NCBI GenBank assembly: GCA_020746835.1
Contig: JAGPNK010000001.1
Coordinates: 2,356,001-2,420,000, forward strand
Length of the DNA: 64,000 bases
Reading direction: 5' to 3'
From: Stachybotrys elegans
Taxonomy: Eukaryota > Ascomycota > Sordariomycetes > Hypocreales > Stachybotryaceae
Part shown: piece by piece, positions 1-10,129 of the stretch
How positions within the stretch are numbered: the first letter of the stretch is position 1
How the letters are laid out: every line of letters begins with the position of its first letter
Position numbers and translations under genes: made by a program
Notes under the pieces: generated by a model
Told to the model about the DNA's origin: nothing
The model's database searches: none
What the model saw: the letters and a program-made list of their open reading frames with translations, nothing else

Positions 1-3000
1 GAAGGCTGCAAGCTGGCGCTGGGCGATCAGCTCCACATTCTTCTTGCTGCTCTCGTCGGTTATGCCGAGCAGCATGAAGGAAATGGAAGGCTTGGGCTTG
101 AAAAGGTCGGCAGTCAGATCCAGCAGCTTGATGAGCGTATCGAGCTGCGTCCTGGCGTCAAAGTGGCTCATGAGCTCGGTTATGAACTGGAGGAGAGCAT
201 CACTAGGGCCGTAGCGGTCGACGAGCATGCTGATGAGGGCAAACAGAAATTCGCGGGGGCCGAGCGTCTCAACAAGGGCGAGGAAAAGACCCTGTCGTCG
301 GTGGGAAGGAATGTGCTCATAAGCCGTGGTGAAGCTCAGCAGGATATCCGAGGCGCCAGCAACCGGGCTCTTTTGGCCTTGTCGCAGAGACTCGATGAGT
401 GGGGGGATGACCTCCTGGATGGTCTGAGAGACGACGTGTGCTGAGTAGTCATCACTCTGGCGGAGAACAGATGTGCCCATAAAGGTGAAAATGGGCATCA
501 CGCTATGAAGAACCAGATTCGGTGCCGTCGTCGCCAGGCTGGCAATGAGAAGCAGGGCCGAGTTTTGGACCACAGGGCTAGAAGACTTTTGAATGCAGTT
601 AACAAGCAAATCTCCGTACCCACCCGAGCTCTCAATCTTGAGCGCCTTGTTCCTTTGGTAGGCGGGCATCATGGCCAGCAGGCTCCTCAAGATGAGGTTT
701 TGCAGGTAGCCTAGTTCAGAGCCGACAACGGTCCTAAAGTGCTGGAGCTCCGACAAGGCAGTGAAGAGTCCATCGAGGAGCTCAGGGTGGTCCAGGGGGT
801 TCGAGCTGTCAACGAGCTGCAGGACAAACGTCACCTTGCGCAGAGCATGGCTGAGCTCGGGCGTTACTTGGGTGATTACACCACGGTTGGCATCCGAGGA
901 GCTGGTACGACGGCGCTTGTTTGGTGGGGGCTCCGTGATCATTTTGGTTCCGGTCTGGATCGAGTTGAGGAAGTACAGAAGGATATCCGTAGTCAGAGGC
1001 ACGGTCCTGAGGAACTCGGCCGCCTCCTTGGTCACAGCCGAGTCTGTCTCGTTGGCAACCGATGCCTCCTGGGAGGTCTCGAGCAGCTGCTGTGCAACCT
1101 TGAACTTCACATCGTCTTTCATGGATGGCCAAATCTTCTCCAGTCGAGAGAAAATGGCGTTGGCCAAGCCCTCCCGCAGTGCGACCGATGTGTTGCCGAG
1201 AGTCGCCAGCACGTAATCCAATCCTGCCATGTCGGTAGATCCGATAATTTGGACGAACCGAGAGTCGAGGCTCGACCTATCGAGAGATTCTACGCGTGAA
1301 CGCTCGGCGACATCCTCCTCGGTCAAGCTAGCCCACCACTGAAGGGCTGGCAAGAGCAGCTGTGTTCGCGTCGTGGCCGAGACGCCTCGGATCTCATTCA
1401 GAGACTTCAGCAGTCTATCCTTCACCAGGAGCAGAGGGGTGGCTACAACATGCGAAGCCAGGAAGGTGAGCACAGCTAGCCTGGCGGATTGTGACATGTG
1501 ATCCTTCTTATCCAAGGATGGGTCGGGCGTGGCCAGGTATTTACCCTGCTCGATGGAAGTCTTGAGGATTTCAGAAATGTGCTGCGGGTCCAGAACGCAC
1601 TCTTCCAGACTCGGGAGAATCTGCAGATGAAGCAGCCTGGCGACAACTTCCGGGCTCAGGGAGGCGATTTCCTTGGATTTCCCGTACAGGATGCCCGGTC
1701 GCATGGCCTTCATGGATTTTGAGACGGGCGAGGAGTATTGTTGTGCCATCACGGTCATCAAGTTTGCAGCAGCCTGCCGGACGCGCTTCGACGAGTCGCC
1801 GAGGGCCGAGATGCAGTAGGGCAGAAGCGGCTGGACGTCGGTGTTGGCTTCGCTGCCATTCTTGAGGCGGTTCTTCACCATGTCGAGAGCAGCCACACGT
1901 GCTAGAGCGGGATACGAGCCGCACCAGATACGAATGAAGAAGCCAAAGTAGGTCGCATCTTCCAGGGCTTGCTGGTGGTGCAGCTGAGGGCAGCTGTCGA
2001 ACTTGCCGAAGAGCTCCGGCTGCTGCGGCTGCTTGGTGACGATGGAGAGGAAAAGGTGGCTAAACTCGTCGAAAATCTCGTTGGGCTGTGGGACAAGGCA
2101 GGGCGACAAAGATTCGGATCGTGACTTGATCTCGCTGATGGCAGCATCGAGATCTTGTGGAGGCTGAGGCTCGTCAGTGCCAGCCATCACCGCGTCCTCC
2201 TTGCTCGCGTCGGGCAGCCTCCTTGTGCGGAATGAGAGATCCAGCTTCATCTCCAGCTCCTCAATGTCGAAATCAACTTCCTGAATAACTGTCTGAATAA
2301 TGTCGCCAGATTTTCCGGTGAGCTGGGAAAGGGAGATGAGAGCGGAGCCCAGGTCTCTTCGGAGAGCACCATCCTCATCGTTGGTGTCGTCAAGTCGAAG
2401 AGCCTTGAGCAGCAATGCCTTGAAAATTACGGCAATCTGCTTGTCGGTAAGGATTTGGCTGCTCAAAATGGCCAGAATCGTAGGCAGGCCGCGCGAATCG
2501 CCCTTCTTGGTGAATCTCTCAATCAAGGCCAGGCAAAGGCCGTTGGCGAGCTTGTCAACGCGGCGCTCTTGGCCAATCTCGACAAGGAGACCGCCCACAT
2601 CTTCAACCTTCATCAGGGCCTTGGTAACCTTGCTGCTCATTTGCTTGGCAGACCTGTGCTGCGCCATGACAGAAAGGGAGATGAGGCCCTGCCTGACAGT
2701 TTCCTTGGTCCATCCATAGACAGTCTGCTCCATAAAGGCAGTGACGGCAATGTCCTCCAGGTTTCCTTTAGACACGTAGACGGTGAGGGCCACGTAAGAG
2801 GCGATCTGCAGGCTGGGGACCTTCTTCATAACCAAGGACTCGGCAAAAATTGGACCAAGGCGATGAAGCATTGCCTGGTCGTTCTCGGCTTGGATGGCAG
2901 CGCGCCCAGACCTGCCCTTGTCCAACAGGCCCCCAATGGCCTCGGTCAGGAGACCTCCCCACAGCGAGATGAGAGCCGGGTATTGCGTCTCGGTCTTGCA

Positions 3001-3655
3001 GCACTCAATGGTGTAACCAGAGAAGGCAGTGAGGAGTTCGGTGTGGTGGATGGCTTGGTGTATCAAGATGGATCGCGGGGGGCATATCGTGGACTTGATG
3101 TAAGGCGCGAGAAATCGAAAGTTCTCGGGGATTCGCTTTGGCAGGATGGAAAGTAGTGTTGCAAAAGCGGGAGAGGCGTGGTAGGGAAGAAAGGTGAAGA
3201 GCAGCGCTTCGGTGTTGTCTTCGTGGATTCTGCTCCTGGTTAGCAATGGCGATGCGACACCTGGGGGATGCAGCGGACCTGAATCTCCTAATCAGCCATT
3301 CAATGCATTTGATTGCCGGCATAAGGCGCAGGCGGCTTCCGACCAGGCGGAGGAAAGATTCGACCTGGCGATCAAGCTCTTCATTCTCGGCGGAAGTCAG
3401 TTGCGTACGGTCCTGCTCGGGGGACTCCGGGCTGAATATGGTGGACTGGAAGTAGATGAATCGGTCATCGAGCTGGCAGAGCTCCTGGAAGCCCTCGGAG
3501 CATATGCTGTAGAGCGATTCGTAGTTCTGGCCTGCGGCGACTTGGGGCTCCCAGATCAGGGACTTGGAGTAGGCCACCTTTTGCGCCCGGACATTGAGCG
3601 TCGAATGCGATACCGCAGCGAGCTTAGCCAGCTGGGCAGCGAGCGAGGTTGCCAT
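1..3655 (-). CDS. UTP10: UTP10/HEATR1, small-subunit processome HEAT-repeat protein (3' end beyond window)
   Basis: U3 snoRNP-associated protein of the nucleolar small-subunit processome, needed for early 18S pre-rRNA processing. Exon 1 is 3279-3655 and starts MATSLAAQLAKL. It carries the typical N-terminal pattern of this family, including a SLIW segment, a FQSTIFSPES segment and IEWLIRRF around residues 115-125. Intron 3230-3278 (49 nt) has a CTAAC branch site and an AG acceptor but an unusual GTCCGC donor. Exon 2 runs 3229 to 1 without a stop and restores the frame as IHEDNTEAL. About 1202 residues are visible of a protein that is usually about 1800 aa, so the C-terminal BP28CT domain lies off the left edge. 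The visible part is helical-repeat-like, with one basic KRRRTSSS stretch. It is divergent from the esterase gene. Identification rests on the N-terminal family pattern and is strong. Confidence 0.9.
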
Positions 3656-4068
3656 GATTGCAATTCAGGCCCGGTGCGGCGCTGGGGGCTGCGTCGATTG
3701 TCGGCGAACGGCGGGGAATGTATTGCTGCTTGGATGCAGGACGATACCGAAATTTTCGAGGTTAGGAAAAAAAAAAATAACGAGGTGAAGCCGAATGCGT
3801 TATCGATAAGCGGGTTGCCCCACAGTTGCCAGGTACCAAGCCAAGGCGGGCTCCAGCGTATTTTGGTTGTATCGAAGGCTTGGAATTCCAAGTCTGGTCG
3901 CTATAAATACTAGGCTAGGTAGGCGGGGTTGAAGTCGATCGGCAGAACCTATTCCTCGATGCCACGTTTTTAATGTTCTGGAATACATCAAGGTGACTTT
4001 AACGCTACCCTCCCATACCTCTTACTCGATTTATCATCCGATTTGGTTTCATTTGATTTGACACCATC
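3656..4068. promoter_or_regulatory. Divergent promoter region between UTP10 and the esterase
   Basis: This 413-bp gene-free spacer separates two divergent start codons. It holds an A-run near 3768-3780 and a TATAAATA-like box at about 3902-3909, roughly 165 bp upstream of the esterase ATG. No other gene is seen in it. Promoter function is inferred from position. Confidence 0.5.
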
Positions 4069-5040
4069 ATGGATGTGAGTACTTACTTCCCAGGACGCTT
4101 CACCCCGCGTTGTACTAGCTGGTGCTGAGACAAGTTACCCTGTAGCCTCATCCTCAAGTCGTCCTGTTTGGAGACTCCCTCTTCCAGCAATCCATAGATG
4201 TTCAAGACGGCTTTTCGTTTCAGGCGGCCCTTCAGTCTCGTGAGTTGTTTTTCCTATTTTCTGAGGCCTCCAAGCAATACTGACCTTCCAAGACTGCCAA
4301 CGCAGGTTGGACGTCATCAACAGGGGATTGTCGGGGTGGAACACCAAAAATGCCATGGAATATATCGACAAGATCTTCCCGGAACCGACCCCTTCATCCC
4401 CAAAGATCGCTTATTTGGTATGTTACAACTGTCCCGCCACTATAAATATGTCTTCTGACAATACCTGCAGCTCGTTCTCCTTGGTGCCAATGATGCTGTG
4501 CTTCCTCGACCTTTCACGTCTCAGCACGTCCCCATCGAAGAGTACAAGGCGAACCTGACTAGAATCGTTACTCACCCTCATGTCGCAGCGCACAAGCCCA
4601 AGATCCTTCTCGTGACCCCCCCGCCGCTGGATGAAATCAAAGCCACCGCCTGCGACATGGCCAATGGATTCCCGTCTGGGGCGCGGTCCGCAACTGTCAG
4701 CGCCGCCTACTCCGAAAAGGCGCGGGAGGTGGCCCGAGAGAATCCGGGCGTGGTTCTCATCGATCTCTGGCAGGGAGTGATGGACAAGGCTATAGCGATG
4801 GCGCCAGGCGACTACCAGGCTGGGGGGCCCTGGCTCGGCACGCCAGAGAACGGCAAGCAGGGAGGGCTCGACACACTACTTCCCGACGGACTTCACATGA
4901 ACGGAGACGCCTACAGGATTCTCTTTGACCTCGTTGCGCCTCACATTGGCCCAGAATGGGCGAGTCTTGCCGAGGACGACAGGACCGGCTATGTGCTCCC
5001 TGACTGGCGTGTCCTGAATCCCCTTCCGGCGGCACAGTAA
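4069..5040 (+). CDS. IAH1: IAH1-type isoamyl acetate-hydrolysing esterase (SGNH/GDSL hydrolase)
   Basis: SGNH-family serine esterase, expected to hydrolyse short acetate esters such as isoamyl acetate in the cytosol. The exons are 4069-4074, 4146-4239, 4293-4417 and 4471-5040, giving 264 aa. The first exon is only six bases (Met-Asp) before a GTGAGT donor. The nucleophile block VVLFGDSLFQQS follows immediately in exon 2. LDVINRGLSGWNT gives block II, LLGANDA block III, and PDGLHMN near the C-terminus supplies the Asp-x-x-His pair. I chose the acceptor at 4291-4292 over the next AG because only it keeps the frame into RRLDVINRG. Yeast Iah1 is about 238 aa, so the length fits. The SGNH family call is certain; the exact substrate is inferred from family similarity. 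Confidence 0.9.
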
Positions 5041-6485
5041 AAAAGACGCAGCGGCATTCACCGTCGTCGTCGGCTATACTCGGCGCACCGCTCTATTTCT
5101 CTTGCCTATCATCAGAACAATGACTAGCCAAAGCCTCGAATTCGATAGACAGTGCCATTCAATATCCAAGATTCTATCCATCATACAAGTTCACTGATAC
5201 GATACCGCCCGCCACCCACGCGCCGATTTGCCATTGGCATCGCTTGACCCCCCTCCACCTTACGCACTGAATCTCGGCTGTTCATCCAGTGATCATTGCC
5301 GTTCAAGGCTGCTTGTTTCATAGACCACGCAGCAAACCAAACGTGAACAAGTCGTCTGAGGCACGAGGTCTTGCATGTCTCCACATGCTCCTCCATGCAC
5401 TAGTGATACCATGCCAGATAAAGCTAGCTTTGGACGAAGGAGGGAAGGAAGGCTTGGAAGGGAAGGATGGTACTCTGTACCTGAGGGAAAGGCAACATGG
5501 TCCAAGGTCCCACCTGCACTTTCTCGCACCCTTCCATATCATTATCATAGTGGCACCTGTACTCCGTACCCTTAATTAATTACATCCCATTCCGCATCCT
5601 TTACTTCACTCGGTCAACTTCGACAAATCCTTCGATACCCTCCCCCGAAGTCTGCTCTTCCCTCCGGCCTTTAACACGCTCACCGCCTTGCAGTCCTCCT
5701 CGCTCCGAAGCAATACCCGCAGCTACAGAGGTCCTCTTCTATCCACCGGAGAGATACCCATTACGACACTGCATCGTCAATTCGCCCCCCTAGCACCCCC
5801 GTGCATCTGTCCTACGTTTACGCACTCACGGCTGCCCGAATCTTCTCGTCTGGCGGTACTCGACTCGACTCGCTTCGCCAATACTGCCAGTCAATCGGCT
5901 TCTCATAGGAAGGGCCCAACCAGCGGAACCTCGCTTGACAGTCTCCTCGCCGTCGCCTCCCTGCAGCGCCTCTCCCCGCCATTTCAACATTCCTGGGAAG
6001 TGCTCCTACTTGGGTCGAAAGATTCCTGCAATAAACGCCTGCGCCTGATACGAAATATACTGGACACGAGTAAACCATAAAACATCGGCGCCGCATCGAT
6101 TCTAGTCGAGGCCTCTTGTACATTGAATACCTGCGCTGTGCTATCAACAAGCAACTTTACCGTTACAAGAGTTCGAGATACTGGGGCTTGACCGCCGTTG
6201 TTGGGCCACCGCCGGCAACGGCCACGTTTGGAAAACGGGACAGTATTGGGAAGAACAAAGGAACCAGATCAGCGCGATTTCGACTGGGCTGCCAATAGAG
6301 CCATACCGACTTACACACAACAGCTTTCCTTTGTCACAATCCATGTTCAGAATTCCTGGCAGGAACCAGCCGATATTGTCGAATCCAGAGCAACCCCTCG
6401 CTCTTTGACTTGGTTTATTCAACGCCAAGCCACTGCTTGATTCTTTGGTCTTCTCCAGGTTCTTGTAACGCCGTCCCTTCTTCAC
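5041..6485. other. Intergenic: esterase 3' region and pyrimidine-rich leader of the next gene
   Basis: This stretch of about 1.4 kb has no ORF with coding character. The part from about 5560 to 6100 is rich in C and T with many short CTCC/TTC runs, typical of an ascomycete promoter and long 5' leader. I see no RNA gene or repeat array in it. Confidence 0.5.
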
Positions 6486-6551
6486 ATGTTGGAGCTGGTT
6501 GGACACGACAGTGGGCATGGATTTGCGGTTTCCCGTCCCTGTCTCCCGTGA
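6486..6551 (+). other. Overlapping upstream ORF (21 codons)
   Basis: An ATG at 6486 opens a 21-codon frame that ends at a TGA at 6549-6551. It overlaps the start of the main gene at 6517 in another frame. If the transcript begins upstream of 6486, this uORF would compete with main-ORF initiation. The transcript start is unknown, so the effect is inference. Confidence 0.4.
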
Positions 6552-8406
6552 GGATCTCTACAACCTTCAGATGGAACTGAAGCAGGTGCAATACACGCAA
6601 AGTAACCACGCGGAGCGACTCCTGAGACTTGAGAAGCGTCAGACCGACGATGCAGCGCTGAAGTCTGTGTGGAATTCCCCCTTTCCGGGGGTTCTTGCTG
6701 GTACACCTCAGCATGGTCAGTCACTCTTTTCCATTTCCCGAGAGTACATGGTGCTGACACTCAACGTTCCAGGTCCTGTCCCTCTCCCTCAGAATGACGT
6801 CTTTGACGATCTGGACGAACAGGGCGAACAACTCCTGGGATCGCTACATCTGGGACCTGCCGAGGAGGAGCCGGTACGCCGTGGTGCAGCGTCGCGGGCG
6901 AACAGCGTCCGTTTTGACGAGAGCGCCCTGCACGGTTCCAGCTGGGGTGGGCAAAACAACCGTCATTCTGGCGAGTTTGCTCCTCCCCGCCCAAGCAGCG
7001 GCCTCATGATGGAGCGGTCGTTATCGCATAAGTCTGATGGCCGGCACAGTTCAGCTGGGCATTCTGTGCACTCGCACCACTCGATTGCTTCGGGCCGCGC
7101 CAGCAGTTTCGGAATGGAAACCAATTATCCCGGTGTTGATGACGATGACGACTCGTCTTTCGAAATCCCCGGCCCACCCGTGTCCCTCTACGTTCTAGGA
7201 TCCGTCCCGTCCATCGTGCGCTGCTGGCTCACAACCAACTATGCGCACGGCACACTTCTCTATGCCGACATCTGCTCAGGAGCCCAGAAATCCACCGTCG
7301 AGTATTCACTGGTCAAGGAGCTGGATCTCCTGGACGAAATCATGCGAGATGTGGATGGTGTTGGTCGAATCAGGCTGAATGTGTACTTTGCAGAGGCAGT
7401 GGTAACTCGTCACAGCAGTCGGTCGGGCACTCCGGAAGGATCTGTGCCGGCGATGACAGTTTTGTTTGAGGTTTCTGGAATGGAACTTGCCGCATCAGAC
7501 CGACGAGCGATTCGCATCTTCATTGGAAGCGATGCTCTTCGCGCACACTCTGCAGACATTCTCTTTTCCCAAAACTCCATGACGTTGTACGGGAATGAAC
7601 GGGACCGTCTCCGGGTCCCCTTTGTTCGTCCCGAGGATGACGGAATCTTCCGGCACTTGTCCACGGCTAATCAAGTCCCGGAAAAGCCCAAGCTGAATGC
7701 CAACGCCGCTCCCTTTGTTGCCTTTGAGCCGAGTCAAGACCATGCTGAGATTGCCCCTGAAAAGTCACCCATCTCACACCAGGAGGACAGCGATTCTCAA
7801 GAGCCGTCTTCTCCAGTCGCTGCGCCGCCGGAATCAGCCAAGGCTGCAGCGACAGGCAGTACCTTGGACCTTGGCGAAGAAGCAGAGAAGAATGGCAGAG
7901 ACGCCAATGAACCCGATGCGTCGGGCAAAGAGGGCTCAATCGCCTCTGACGCGTCTCGGCGCGGATCAACAGCAGGTATCTGGGGCTCTTGGCGACACGG
8001 CCCTGGTGGGAGCCAGGAAGGTCCACCACAGGCCGGTCCCCTGAGCGGCTACCAGCCAGCATCGCGTGGTGGACGCAACATGAAGGTGCTGAAGCCACAG
8101 AAGTCTGGCTCAACGTCGGCGAGGACAGGGGCTTCCTATGAGCCGCCGCCACCACACAAATCGGGAGCAGAGAGTCGGCGCAAGAGCCAGGCAAGCGCAA
8201 GCGGAGAGAGCAGCGTTAACGGCGGAAGCCGATGGGACAACAGGCGTGTGGCCAGCACGTCGGAGATTAAACTTCCGCTACAAAACACGCGCGAAACCCG
8301 CAATGCACCATCATTGCCCCGGGCTGCCAATCCGGTTGGCGTAGCCTCGGCGTTCTCCTGGATGACTCCAGCATCGAAGAAGCCCTCGACAACGGCTGCG
8401 GACTAG
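6517..8406 (+). CDS. Conserved fungal protein of unknown function, 610 aa
   Basis: The exons are 6517-6715 and 6773-8406. The 57-nt intron has a GTCAGT donor, a CTGAC branch site and a TTCCAG acceptor. It has no in-frame stop, so read-through would add 19 residues. I chose the first in-frame ATG (MDLRFPVPVS); an in-frame TTG further upstream is not needed. Residues about 10-50 form a short amphipathic coiled-coil segment. A Ser-rich region and an acidic DDDDDS patch follow. A globular-looking block of about 180 residues (about 200-380) begins PVSLYVLGSVPSIVRCWL. The last 220 residues are Ser/Pro/Gly-rich and disordered-looking. There is no signal peptide or membrane segment. I recognise it only as a protein type conserved in filamentous ascomycetes; no function can be assigned from sequence. 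Confidence 0.8.
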   Translation: MDLRFPVPVSREDLYNLQMELKQVQYTQSNHAERLLRLEKRQTDDAALKSVWNSPFPGVLAGTPQHGQSLFSISREYMVLTLNVPGPVPLPQNDVFDDLDEQGEQLLGSLHLGPAEEEPVRRGAASRANSVRFDESALHGSSWGGQNNRHSGEFAPPRPSSGLMMERSLSHKSDGRHSSAGHSVHSHHSIASGRASSFGMETNYPGVDDDDDSSFEIPGPPVSLYVLGSVPSIVRCWLTTNYAHGTLLYADICSGAQKSTVEYSLVKELDLLDEIMRDVDGVGRIRLNVYFAEAVVTRHSSRSGTPEGSVPAMTVLFEVSGMELAASDRRAIRIFIGSDALRAHSADILFSQNSMTLYGNERDRLRVPFVRPEDDGIFRHLSTANQVPEKPKLNANAAPFVAFEPSQDHAEIAPEKSPISHQEDSDSQEPSSPVAAPPESAKAAATGSTLDLGEEAEKNGRDANEPDASGKEGSIASDASRRGSTAGIWGSWRHGPGGSQEGPPQAGPLSGYQPASRGGRNMKVLKPQKSGSTSARTGASYEPPPPHKSGAESRRKSQASASGESSVNGGSRWDNRRVASTSEIKLPLQNTRETRNAPSLPRAANPVGVASAFSWMTPASKKPSTTAAD

Positions 8407-8731
8407 ACACGGGATGAAGGCGTTCTTGTTTTAGACGGCCAATGCGCTTTTACGTCGCCAATAGAGGAGGAAATTCTCGTCATGCCTAGGGCGTGATCTA
8501 CAGCATCACGAATGTAATAAATGGTGGGAGCTGAGCTGGATTCAGACAGCTGGACTTGATGACTGATAGAATCTGTAAGGTCTTTTCCCTTCGTGAACAC
8601 CAACGCCCTATGTGGTCAACACATAAGTCCCTTTCACCATGAAACCGCTGTAAGCCAGTGACATCTATCTTATAGGACAGGTTGCAAACCTATGTACATA
8701 TCGATGAGAAAATACCCCGCGTCAGCTGTAT
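8407..8731. other. Convergent 3' intergenic region
   Basis: A 325-bp spacer lies between two gene ends that face each other. No ORF, repeat or RNA gene is evident. It most likely holds both 3' UTRs. Confidence 0.4.
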
Positions 8732-9565
8732 CTACATCTTGGGGAGAGGGGGCAACGACTCGAGGACAGTCTTAGTGTCAGTGTTGGCTCCCTTTACCAC
8801 TCCGAGCAGAGCCTTGAAGCCTGGGTGGCTGGCATCTCCCATGCACTCATACATCCAGCTCTCACTCGTGGTGACGATGATTCCGGGTTCAGCACGGAGG
8901 CGATCGAGTGCCACGACGACTTCTGCGCGATTGCAGCTGCTGACCCCATCGGCCATGATGTAGACCTTGTGGCCACTATCCCGGAGGTCCAGGGCCGTCT
9001 GGGTGATGCAAATGTGCGATTCGATGCCAACGAGAGCGACCTGCGAGGGCTTGTCGAGGGCCGCAACGATGGGATCAATGGCCATGGAGAAGCGCGTCTT
9101 GTCGTGCGGAGCTGAGGGCAGGAGCTCAGCTAGAGAGGCCACCGTAGGGCCGAGCTTGGCAGCTGTCTGGGTAGTGGTGTGGACGGGGATAGACTGCGCC
9201 TGGGCAAAGGCGAGGAGCTTCTTGGTGGTTGCGACGCTGCAACAAGAAGGGGGGAGGGCGTCAGCGCCGGTAGGTAGGGTAAGGTGGCTCCATATGCGGT
9301 GCGACATACACTTTGTCAAATTCGTAGATGGCGTTGCTGAACTTCTCCTGCAGATCGCAGACGCTAAAGGAGGGTGTGTGTATGAGTTAAACTGCTGTAG
9401 CCGATGGAAGATGCAAAGACAACTCACAGAACAGCCGGATTGTCTGCAAAAAGAAAAAGAGAGAGAAAAAGGTCGTCAGTTACTCTTTTCCATATATGTA
9501 ATCGCCCTGATTCGTGGAGCAGCCGAAGAGGACGCATGGGACTTACTGAAGCGCATCTGAGCCAT
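8732..9565 (-). CDS. Isochorismatase-family cysteine hydrolase (ISOC1/2-like)
   Basis: The exons are 9547-9565 (19 nt), 9428-9443 (16 nt), 9310-9363 and 8732-9236, giving 197 aa. The first two coding exons are micro-exons; all phases close and give MAQMRFNNPAVL then VCDLQEKF. That Asp is the first residue of the Asp-Lys-Cys triad typical of the isochorismatase-like fold. The Lys is likely in HDKTRFSM, and the nucleophile Cys sits in VGIESHICITQTALDL. The ending SESWMYECMGDASHPGFKALL matches the ISOC1/ISOC2 or YcaC-like branch. This branch has no firmly known substrate, so isochorismate cleavage should not be assumed. There is no targeting signal. The next gene upstream on the same strand is MDN1, whose 3' end is about 560 bp away. 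Confidence 0.88.
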
Positions 9566-10129
9566 GGTGTGGACGGACGGACACGCGGGGCTTCGGAGAC
9601 TAACAAGAGGACGCAGAGGAGCGGCGAGGCGGAGAGGCGAAGAAGGGCGGAGGGCTAGGCGGGTGGTTCGCGTAATTGGCGCGAGGAGCATTGTAGGGTT
9701 GGCGGTGTGCGGCCTTCGCGATGCAAAGCCCTTGTGGGTGAGTCTGGTCTTTTTATGATGAAATGGATCACCCGTGGGCGGCGGGTTTTGTTGTGGCGGG
9801 GCAGCAGCGATCATGGGGAAATGGCGGGGTCGTGACTGCCGGTGTTGGCGTTTACCTCTTCCTAGAGGAAGGAAGCACCACAGGTGTTGATAATTGGGTT
9901 TGATTGTTGCTGCAGTTATTTAATATCATAGAGGATTGGAATAATCATCACACTGATCATCTTACGTGGCGCGTAATGCTATCAATGGTGAAGCAAAGTA
10001 TAATCAAATGAACTTTTCCCTGCCCCTCCCCCTATATCACATGCAAGAATCCATAAAAAAGGAAAAAAAAAGAAGAAAACACCAAAACTCCTCCTCTGCC
10101 AACGCGCCATCTAATGCTCTCTCTATCGT
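9566..10129. other. Intergenic: MDN1 3' UTR and hydrolase promoter
   Basis: This 564-bp spacer lies between two minus-strand genes. The part next to MDN1 (about 9890-10120) is A/T-rich with A-runs near 10056-10080, fitting a 3' UTR. The rest is presumably the hydrolase promoter. No other gene is seen. Confidence 0.45.
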
